Positions 30,939 through 37,058 of a DNA stretch of 37,058 bases are shown here, piece after piece. Numbering within the stretch: the first letter of the stretch is position 1; each line of letters starts with the position of its first letter. A program made the position numbers and the translations under genes. Source of the stretch: CAZZKF01 sp964654995 (GTDB lineage Bacteria > Pseudomonadota > Alphaproteobacteria > CAZZKF01). The notes below the pieces were generated by a model that saw only the letters and a program-made list of their open reading frames with translations, made no database searches and was not told the DNA's origin. Location: positions 1-37,058 of the forward strand of contig CAZZKF010000022.1 in assembly GCA_964654995.1 (NCBI GenBank), written 5' to 3'.

Positions 30939-31838
30939 TTGGCGTGGCTGGTCGGCATCCTGGCCTGGGGCGGAATGATGGCCGATGTCGCCAGGGCCGA
31001 TGCCCTGGGAGTCGCCCCGACACAACCTGTGCCGCAGGCCGAACAGGGCTCCGATGAGCTACCGGCGTGGCGGCGCTATGCCAGCCGGACGGCGGCGCGT
31101 GGTGCGGTCGAGATCGCGATTGTCATCGACGATCTCGGCATGAACCGGATCAACGATCCGCGGGCGGCAGCGCTCAGGGGGCCGGTGACCGTTGCGCTGT
31201 TGCCCTACGGCCATCGCCTCGACGCCTTGTCGCGTCGCGCCCGTGCCCGCGGCAACGAGGTTCTGGTACATTTGCCGATGGAACCCGAAAGCCGGACCAA
31301 GGACCCCGGGCCCAACGCCCTGCTGGTGGGGCTGCCGGCTGCGGATCTGAAGCGTCGTCTGGCCTGGAACCTGGCCCGGGTGAGCGGCTATGTCGGAATC
31401 AGCAACCATATGGGCAGCCGTTTTACCAGCCGACCGCAGGGCATGGCCGTGGTTCTGCAGGAGGTCGCCCGGCGCGGCCTGCTTTATCTCGATTCGAGAA
31501 CGACGGCGCGGACCCTGGGCGCGCGCCTGGCCCGCAGCTATGGTGTGCCCAGCGCCGAGCGCAGCGTTTTCATCGACAACATCCGCAGCGTCCCGGAAAT
31601 CCGCCGCCAGCTCGCCCGGCTCGAGCGCCGGGCCCGCAGGGACGGGTTCGCGGTCGGCATCGGCCATCCGCATGACGTGACGCTGGCGGTTCTGGAAGAC
31701 TGGCTGGCGAATGCCCGGGGGCGCGGCATCACGCTGGTCCCGATCACCCGGATCGCCCAGCACAATCGTGGCCCGACCGGTCCGGTGATCACCGCCACCG
31801 CGGCGGCATCGAGCGGAGCAACCCTGGCCGGCTACTGA
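30939..31838 (+). CDS. divergent polysaccharide deacetylase (YibQ family), start uncertain
   Basis: About 299 residues from TTG 30939. Family marks are AIVIDDLGMN (metal-binding Asp pair), HLPMEP, YVGISNHMGSRFTS (metal His) and LLYLDSRTTA. This fits the divergent polysaccharide deacetylase domain, a periplasmic hydrolase family of unclear substrate. The N-terminus LAWLVGILAWGGMMADVARA looks like a signal peptide, so the start should lie just before it, but no ATG or GTG is available. TTG 30939 has GGCGGAG too close, and farther upstream a GGGGGGAG (30846-30853) precedes only GTC/ATC codons. A rare start codon or sequencing error is possible. It ends at a strong terminator. Confidence 0.8.
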   Translation: MAWLVGILAWGGMMADVARADALGVAPTQPVPQAEQGSDELPAWRRYASRTAARGAVEIAIVIDDLGMNRINDPRAAALRGPVTVALLPYGHRLDALSRRARARGNEVLVHLPMEPESRTKDPGPNALLVGLPAADLKRRLAWNLARVSGYVGISNHMGSRFTSRPQGMAVVLQEVARRGLLYLDSRTTARTLGARLARSYGVPSAERSVFIDNIRSVPEIRRQLARLERRARRDGFAVGIGHPHDVTLAVLEDWLANARGRGITLVPITRIAQHNRGPTGPVITATAAASSGATLAGY

Positions 31839-31866
31839 TCCCGGCGATCCGGGATCCCCTTTTTAA
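31837..31866 (+). terminator. intrinsic terminator after the deacetylase gene
   Basis: Perfect eight-pair stem GATCCCGG/CCGGGATC with a CGAT loop, then CCC and five T. It overlaps the deacetylase stop codon and the end of the convergent chaperone gene. Confidence 0.85.
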
Positions 31867-33803
31867 AAATTCCGCCCGGGCGTTGTCGGCAACATGCCGC
31901 CGGCGGTGTTCTCGAACATCGCTGACATCAGGCCGCGGTTGACCTTGACTCCGAATTCGTCGAACAGCCATGCCTGATACTGCTCGAGAATATCATCACC
32001 GATGCCTTGGCGCAGGCTGGCTCGCAGGGCGGCGAGTCCGTTCGGATCCATGGTCGGATCACCGGGCGTGACGCGCGTGAGGCGGGCCACGATATAGCCG
32101 TCCTGGCGCGCCGTCGGCCCGAAGGTCGCCTGGTTCGGCTTGATGCCGAACAATTTGCCGATGACGGTGCGCGACAGCGCCGGCGGTGCCCCGGTGCCAT
32201 CGCGTCTGAGCGCCTCGACATGGCCGGGCCGACTGCCCAGCCGCTCGGCAAGCGCCGCAAGATCCCCGCCCTGTTCAAGCCCGCGGACCGCTTCCTCGGC
32301 CCGGGCCCGGGCCAGCTTGTCGCGCTGATCCGCAATCCAGCGAGCTTTCACCTTGTCGCGAATCTCGTCCAGGGGACGCAGTTTTGCGGGCGTGATATCA
32401 TCGACGCGCACCAGAAAGTAGCTGCCGTCGGCGGTTTCCTCGAGATAGAGGTCGTCGCCGATTTCGTTCTTGAATGCCGCTTCGAGAAACTCGGGCGTCT
32501 TTGGCAGACCGGGAACCTCGGCGCCCGAAGGATCGCGACCGGAACGATCGACCGCCGCCACGTTGCGCACCGGCAGGCCCGCCGATTGCGCCGCCTCTTC
32601 GAGCGTCGCGCCGGACGCCAGCAGGTCGTCGAGTTGATTGGCGATCTTGTACAAGGCGTCGGTCGCATGCTCCCTGGCCAGCTTTTCGCGCACCTGGTCG
32701 CGGACTGCCTCGAACGGCGGGATGGTTCCCGGCTTGACCGCGGCAATCCGGAACAGATGCCAGCCGAAGGACGTCTCGACCGGGTCGCTGACGGTGCCCT
32801 CTGGCAGCGAAAACACGGTCGCCGCCGCTTCTTCGCCGACGATGCTGGCCAGCAGACTGCGGGTGACTTCACCGAGGGAAACCTCGTTGCCACCGCTGAT
32901 GGCGGTGGCAACGGTTGCGAAATCCTCACCCTGGGCGATCCGTGCCCGGGCCGCTTTCGCCTGCTCCGATGAAGTAAACACGATGTGATCGACGACCCGG
33001 CGTTCCTCGTTGCCGAATTCGTACTTCCGGGCCTCGAATTCGGCCCGCAGGTCTTCATCGGAGAGCTCGACCTCGGAGGCCAGATCGGCGGCGTCAATCA
33101 TCACATAGGTCAGCTTGCGGTATTCCGGCGCCATGAAATCCTGGGCATTTTCCTTGTGAAACCGGGCCAGCGCCTCGTCGTCCGGCCGCGGCACGTCAGA
33201 GATGCTCTTGGTGGAAATGGTGAAATAGTCGGCAGCGCGGGTCTCGAAAAGATATCTGTAGAGCAGACGCGCCAGCTCACTTGGCGCTTGCGCGCCTGCG
33301 GTCAGACCGTTCATCAACTGCTCGCGGGCAATATCGGCCCGGGTGTTTTCGATGAACTGGGCTTCGGTCATGCCGATCGCCTGGATCAGCTGGCCGAAGC
33401 GGAAGCGGTCGAAGTCGCCGAATTCGTTCTTGAAGCTGTCGTTGGACTGGATGTCGTCCTTCACCCTCTGGTCCGAGATCCGCAGGCCCTTGCGCTGGGC
33501 ATCGAGATCGAAGGCGAGGCGCGCGATCATGCGGTTCAGCACCGTGTCGGCAAGCCCCAGCCGCAAGGCCGCCTCGGTATCGAGATCGGCGCCGTACTGG
33601 CTCTGCATGACCCGAAGCTGGCGATTGAATTCGGCGGCGAAAACCGAGCCGGGAATTTTGGCGTCATCCACCTTGGCCACCGAATCATCGATACTGGTCC
33701 GGAACGTGTCGCCGATGCCCCAGATCGCGAAACTGGCGATCAGCAGCCCCAGGAACAGCTTGACGAACCAGGAGCCGACACCGCTGCGGATGGCTTCGAG
33801 CAT
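31863..33803 (-). CDS. PpiD/SurA-like membrane-anchored peptidyl-prolyl isomerase
   Basis: A 646-residue periplasmic chaperone. A single N-terminal membrane segment (about 12-31, WFVKLFLGLLIASFAIWGIG) anchors it; a SurA-N-like helical domain follows (about 35-200). A parvulin PPIase domain lies at about 265-360 (RRVVDHIVFTSSEQAKAARA and TSFGWHLFRI), and a second helical region closes it. PpiD sits by the Sec translocon and assists folding of secreted proteins. ATG 33803 is chosen since the membrane segment follows directly; the upstream extension is unlike the family. It is divergent from tpiA, as in many alphaproteobacteria. Confidence 0.9.
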   Translation of the reverse strand: MLEAIRSGVGSWFVKLFLGLLIASFAIWGIGDTFRTSIDDSVAKVDDAKIPGSVFAAEFNRQLRVMQSQYGADLDTEAALRLGLADTVLNRMIARLAFDLDAQRKGLRISDQRVKDDIQSNDSFKNEFGDFDRFRFGQLIQAIGMTEAQFIENTRADIAREQLMNGLTAGAQAPSELARLLYRYLFETRAADYFTISTKSISDVPRPDDEALARFHKENAQDFMAPEYRKLTYVMIDAADLASEVELSDEDLRAEFEARKYEFGNEERRVVDHIVFTSSEQAKAARARIAQGEDFATVATAISGGNEVSLGEVTRSLLASIVGEEAAATVFSLPEGTVSDPVETSFGWHLFRIAAVKPGTIPPFEAVRDQVREKLAREHATDALYKIANQLDDLLASGATLEEAAQSAGLPVRNVAAVDRSGRDPSGAEVPGLPKTPEFLEAAFKNEIGDDLYLEETADGSYFLVRVDDITPAKLRPLDEIRDKVKARWIADQRDKLARARAEEAVRGLEQGGDLAALAERLGSRPGHVEALRRDGTGAPPALSRTVIGKLFGIKPNQATFGPTARQDGYIVARLTRVTPGDPTMDPNGLAALRASLRQGIGDDILEQYQAWLFDEFGVKVNRGLMSAMFENTAGGMLPTTPGRNF

Positions 33804-34018
33804 GTCCGCGTCTTCCTTTTCAGAACACAAGCGGGCACCCCATGTGCCCGGCCGGTAACGGCGCATCATACTTAGGCGCCTCCTGAGCCGCAACAACCGG
33901 GACGTGGTCGATGGGCGACCGGATGTCATGGCTGGAAAATCACCGCCGGCTTTGCTAGACCGGAGATGCGTTGCCGAACAATCCAAATCCGAAAGGCCGG
34001 AAAGAGGGGCAGGGGAAG

Positions 34019-34783
34019 ATGAACATCGATTCCGGGCGGCGGCCGCTGGTCGCTGGCAACTGGAAAATGAACGGCCGCAAGGCCAGCGCCAGCGAAATCC
34101 GCGATCTGATCGCCCGCATGGCGGCGGCCGGCCAGGTGGTTCCGGAGGTCATGGTCTGCCCGCCGGCGACGCTCCTGATCCCGTTTTGCGATCTGATGGC
34201 CGGTACCGGTATCCGCCTCGGCGCCCAGGATTGTCATCCCGAACCGGCAGGCGCACACACCGGCGATATCAGCGCCGAAATGCTCGCCGATGCCGGTTGT
34301 GATGCGGTGATCGTGGGTCATTCCGAGCGCCGCCAGGATCACGGCGAAACCAGCGCGCTGGTGCGGGCCAAGGCGCAGGCCGCGCACCGCGCCGGGCTCA
34401 CCGCCATCATCTGCATTGGCGAGACCGAGGATGAGCGCGATACCGGACGCACCCTCGAGGTGCTCGGCGATCAGCTTGACGGCTCGCTGCCCGAGACGGC
34501 AGCGGCCGCGACGACGGTGATCGCCTACGAGCCGGTCTGGGCGATCGGCACCGGGCGCACGCCCGGGGTGGACGAAATCGCCGAGGCCCACGCCTTCATC
34601 CGCGACCGGCTTGGCGCCCGCCTGGGCCCGTCCGGGGGCGGCATCCGGGTGCTCTATGGCGGCTCGGTCAAGCCGGGGAACGCCGCTGAATTGCTGGCCA
34701 TCGCCAATGTCGACGGGGCTCTGGTCGGCGGCGCCAGCCTTAGGGCAGCGGACTTCTGGGGCATCATTGCCAGCTATCAATAA
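34019..34783 (+). CDS. tpiA: triosephosphate isomerase
   Basis: A 254-residue TIM barrel with every catalytic element: Asn14 and Lys16 in GNWKMNG, His101 in VGHSERR, Glu171 in AYEPVWAIGTG (loop 6) and the phosphate-binding YGGSVKPGN. It interconverts dihydroxyacetone phosphate and glyceraldehyde 3-phosphate in glycolysis and gluconeogenesis. ATG 34019 has AGGGG upstream; the frame continues 16 codons farther without conserved sequence. It is divergent from the PpiD-like gene and followed by secG and pyrG. Confidence 0.97.
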   Translation: MNIDSGRRPLVAGNWKMNGRKASASEIRDLIARMAAAGQVVPEVMVCPPATLLIPFCDLMAGTGIRLGAQDCHPEPAGAHTGDISAEMLADAGCDAVIVGHSERRQDHGETSALVRAKAQAAHRAGLTAIICIGETEDERDTGRTLEVLGDQLDGSLPETAAAATTVIAYEPVWAIGTGRTPGVDEIAEAHAFIRDRLGARLGPSGGGIRVLYGGSVKPGNAAELLAIANVDGALVGGASLRAADFWGIIASYQ

Positions 34784-34822
34784 GGCCGCCCGGGCGGGCG
34801 CTCATGCCAAGGCAACTTGGTT

Positions 34823-34851
34823 CTGGCAATGGCCGGTGTATGTGTTATAAA
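34823..34851 (+). promoter_or_regulatory. candidate sigma-70 promoter of secG
   Basis: CTGGCA (34823-34828), 17 bases, TATAAA (34846-34851), about 98 bases before secG. The region between carries a GC-rich hairpin (GGCTCC/GGAGCC near 34870) in the leader. Moderate match only. Confidence 0.4.
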
Positions 34852-34949
34852 TCCCCCGGCCTTCCCCAGGCTCCTGCCGGAGCCGGCCGGGTTTCGGGCG
34901 CGTGGCGCCCCCGGGCCATCATTGCCGGGTAAAATGCAGGCGGACCGCG

Positions 34950-35315
34950 ATGCGTGAGGTCGTACTGGTAATTCATGTGTTGTTGGCCATCATTCTGGTG
35001 GCCATCGTGCTGTTGCAGCGCTCGGAAGGCGGCGCGCTCGGCATCGGCGGTGGCGGCCCCGGTGGTGGCCTGGTCAGCGCCCGCGGGGCGGCCAATCTAT
35101 TGACACGGGCGACTGCCATCATTGCCGGCGCTTTCATGCTGACCAGCATAACCCTGACCATTCTGGCCGGCGGTCAGCGCACGCCGACATCCATACTCGA
35201 TACCTTGCCTTCCGAGCTGCAGCCGCCCGCCGAACAGCAGGCGCCGCAGCAGCCCGTGCAGCCCCCCGCAAAGACCGACAGTCAGAAGCCGGAAGTGCCG
35301 ATTTCCGACGAGTAG
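34950..35315 (+). CDS. secG: preprotein translocase subunit SecG
   Basis: A 121-residue SecG. Two membrane segments (about 3-22, VVLVIHVLLAIILVAIVLLQ, and about 52-72, ATAIIAGAFMLTSITLTILA) flank a conserved loop with RSEGGALGIGGG. A Pro/Gln-rich tail of about 40 residues follows, longer than in E. coli but usual in alphaproteobacteria. SecG assists SecYE during protein export. ATG 34950 follows AGGCGGA. It lies six bases upstream of pyrG and is probably cotranscribed with it. Confidence 0.95.
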   Translation: MREVVLVIHVLLAIILVAIVLLQRSEGGALGIGGGGPGGGLVSARGAANLLTRATAIIAGAFMLTSITLTILAGGQRTPTSILDTLPSELQPPAEQQAPQQPVQPPAKTDSQKPEVPISDE

Positions 35316-35321
35316 CCCTTG

Positions 35322-36950
35322 ATGACACGCTATATCTTTATTACCGGCGGCGTCGTTTCCTCACTGGGAAAGGGGTTGGCGTCGGCGGCGCTGGGGGCGT
35401 TGTTGCAGGCCCGCGGCTATACCGTGCGGCTGCGCAAGCTCGATCCCTATCTCAACGTCGATCCCGGCACCATGAGCCCCTATCAGCATGGCGAGGTCTA
35501 TGTCACCGACGACGGGGCCGAAACCGACCTCGACCTCGGCCATTACGAGCGGTTCACCGGCGTGCCGTCGCGCAAGTCCGACAACATCACCTCGGGTCGC
35601 ATCTATCAGACGGTGCTGGCTCGCGAGCGCCGCGGCGACTATCTCGGCGGCACCGTCCAGGTGATTCCGCATGTCACCGACACGATCAAGGAATTCGTGC
35701 TCTCGGGCGCCGAGGACCAGGATTTCGTGCTGTGCGAGATCGGCGGCACCATCGGCGATATCGAAAGCCTTCCCTTCCTCGAAGCGATCCGGCAGCTGGG
35801 CAACGAACTGGGGCGCGAGCGCTCGGCCTTCGTGCACCTCACCCTGGTGCCCTATATCGCCTCGGCCGGCGAGCTGAAGACCAAGCCGACCCAGCATTCG
35901 GTCAAGGAGCTGCGCTCGATCGGCATTCAGCCGGACGTTCTGGTGTGCCGTTGCGAGCGCGAGATCCCGGCCGGCGAGCGGGCCAAGATCGCGCTGTTCT
36001 GCAATGTCCGCGAACAGGCGGTGGTGCCGGCGCTGGATGTCAAGACCATCTACGAAGTGCCGCTCAGCTACCATGCGGAAGGGTTTGACACCGAGGTGCT
36101 GCGCAGCTTCGGCATCGACGATCCGCCGCCCCCCGACTTGACACGCTGGCAGACCATTGTCGATGCCATCAGTGCGCCGGATGGCGAGGTGACGATCGCC
36201 GTGGTCGGCAAGTACACCGGCCTTCAGGACGCCTACAAGTCGCTGGTCGAGGCGCTGGTGCATGGCGGCATCGCCAACCACGTGGCGGTCAACATCGTCT
36301 GGCACGAGTCCGAGAATTTCGAGGACCCGGCCGAGGTCGAGGCGCTGGCCGGCGCCGACGGCATTCTGGTGCCCGGCGGTTTTGGCGAGCGCGGCGCCGA
36401 AGGCAAGATCGCCGCCGTCACCTTTGCCCGCGAGCACAAGGTACCCTATTTCGGCATCTGCTTCGGCATGCAGCTGGCGGTGATCGAGGTGGCGCGCTCG
36501 CTGGCCGGGCTGGCAGGCGCGAGCTCGTCCGAGTTCGGCCCTTGCGAGGAACCTCTGGTCGGGCTGCTGACCGAGTGGCAGCGCGCCGGCAAGACCGAGC
36601 GGCGCACGGCCAGCGGCGATCTCGGCGGCACCATGCGGCTCGGCGCCTATGAGGCGGTGCTGGTTCCGGGCATGAAGGCGGCCGACATCTACGGCACGAC
36701 GCGGATTTCCGAGCGCCACCGCCACCGTTACGAAGTCAACATCAACTACCGCGAGCGGCTGGAAAAGGTCGGCCTCCGGTTTGCCGGCCTGTCGCCTGAC
36801 GGCGAGCTGCCGGAAATCGTCGAGCTGGAAGACCATCCCTGGTTTATCGGCGTGCAGTTCCACCCCGAGCTCAAATCCAAGCCGTTCGACCCGCATCCCC
36901 TGTTCGCATCGTTCATCAAGGCCGCGGTGGAGCGTTCGCGGCTGGTCTAG
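35322..36950 (+). CDS. pyrG: CTP synthase
   Basis: A 542-residue CTP synthase of standard length. The N-terminal synthase domain (about 1-265) opens RYIFITGGVVSSLGKGLASA and has the HYERFTG and EIGGTIGDIE segments. The C-terminal class I glutaminase has the nucleophile Cys in YFGICFGMQLAV and the His-Glu pair in GVQFHPE. It makes CTP from UTP, ATP and glutamine, and also supplies the CTP used by the cytidylyltransferase of the sugar island. I start at ATG 35322; a TTG one codon earlier is unlikely. It is coupled closely to secG. Confidence 0.97.
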   Translation: MTRYIFITGGVVSSLGKGLASAALGALLQARGYTVRLRKLDPYLNVDPGTMSPYQHGEVYVTDDGAETDLDLGHYERFTGVPSRKSDNITSGRIYQTVLARERRGDYLGGTVQVIPHVTDTIKEFVLSGAEDQDFVLCEIGGTIGDIESLPFLEAIRQLGNELGRERSAFVHLTLVPYIASAGELKTKPTQHSVKELRSIGIQPDVLVCRCEREIPAGERAKIALFCNVREQAVVPALDVKTIYEVPLSYHAEGFDTEVLRSFGIDDPPPPDLTRWQTIVDAISAPDGEVTIAVVGKYTGLQDAYKSLVEALVHGGIANHVAVNIVWHESENFEDPAEVEALAGADGILVPGGFGERGAEGKIAAVTFAREHKVPYFGICFGMQLAVIEVARSLAGLAGASSSEFGPCEEPLVGLLTEWQRAGKTERRTASGDLGGTMRLGAYEAVLVPGMKAADIYGTTRISERHRHRYEVNINYRERLEKVGLRFAGLSPDGELPEIVELEDHPWFIGVQFHPELKSKPFDPHPLFASFIKAAVERSRLV

Positions 36951-36955
36951 AGCAT

Positions 36956-36994
36956 TTCCGGGTTATATGGAACCATTCTGCCGGAGGCATTTTT
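36956..36994 (+). terminator. candidate terminator after pyrG
   Basis: TTCCGG/CCGGAG stem (36956-36961 with 36981-36986) enclosing a smaller GTT/AAC stem, followed by GCATTTTTC. The stem is imperfect, so this is only a candidate. Confidence 0.45.
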
Positions 36995-36998
36995 CGTC

Positions 36999-37058
36999 AT
37001 GATCAGGAAGGACCCGCAGGGCGTATCGGGGAATACGGGCAAGGGGCCTGACGCCGTC
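36999..37058 (+). CDS. possible start of an unidentified gene, cut by window edge
   Basis: An ATG at 36999 has GGAGG (36983-36987) eleven bases upstream and stays open for the 20 codons left in the window, beginning MIRKDPQG. Too short to identify. The ribosome-binding site overlaps the candidate terminator stem, which weakens either the gene or the terminator call. Confidence 0.3.
   Translation, partial: MIRKDPQGVSGNTGKGPDAV

Noticed and set aside
35361..36896. 511-codon minus-strand open frame opposite pyrG
   Set aside because: Antisense shadow of a universally conserved gene.
1..37058. tRNA, rRNA, CRISPR array, IS element or prophage
   Set aside because: No cloverleaf-like segment with a CCA end, no regularly spaced repeats, no transposase, integrase or terminal inverted repeats were found by reading both strands; a small tRNA could still be missed by eye.

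Overview
The window is high-GC DNA from an alphaproteobacterium, probably a Rhodospirillales-like or related lineage. The evidence is the alphaproteobacterial flagellar regulators FlbT, FlaF and FliX, a lexA gene preceded by a GTTC-N7-GTTC box, a DksA that has lost most of its zinc cysteines, and familiar alphaproteobacterial gene neighbourhoods (gltX/comEC/lexA, moaC-moeA, tpiA-secG-pyrG). It is draft sequence: two runs of exactly 100 N are each flanked by the same 55 bases on both sides, so they are scaffolding joins between overlapping contigs and not real insertions.

Bases 1-7150 hold the flagellar filament locus. It has a truncated TPR-glycosyltransferase resembling FlmG (minus strand), flbT-flaF, and three short flagellin genes with a flaG-like gene between the first two. 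Each flagellin has a well-formed -24/-12 (sigma-54) promoter, paired CGGCAA-N3-TTGCCG palindromes about 100-130 bases upstream that resemble FlbD (ftr) enhancers, and a 55-58 base leader. The first leader folds into three consecutive hairpins, the last over the ribosome-binding site.

Bases 7189-19108 are a sugar-nucleotide island in three transcription units. Unit 1 (minus): pseB, an aldo/keto reductase, an SpsF-type cytidylyltransferase and a class III aminotransferase. Unit 2 (plus): gmd, a family 2 glycosyltransferase, a C-methyltransferase and an SDR reductase. Unit 3 (minus): a methyltransferase, an RmlD-like reductase, a NeuB-family synthase and a PseH-like acetyltransferase. Together they suggest a CMP-activated nonulosonic acid made by a non-canonical route, plus a GDP-linked, probably C-methylated deoxysugar. 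Both are plausible decorations for flagellin, acting with the FlmG-like transferase, or for surface polysaccharide.

Bases 19236-21902 are a second flagellar block: flgI, flgJ/cheL and flgN-like genes (minus) divergent from fliX (plus). The intergenic region has a sigma-54 promoter for flgI, the same palindromes, and a perfect CtrA-type TTAA-N7-TTAA box in front of fliX. From 22064 onward the window is housekeeping: dksA, gltA, gltX, comEC, lexA, moeA, moaC, a YibQ-like polysaccharide deacetylase, a PpiD/SurA-like chaperone, tpiA, secG and pyrG. No tRNA, rRNA, insertion sequence, prophage or CRISPR array was seen.
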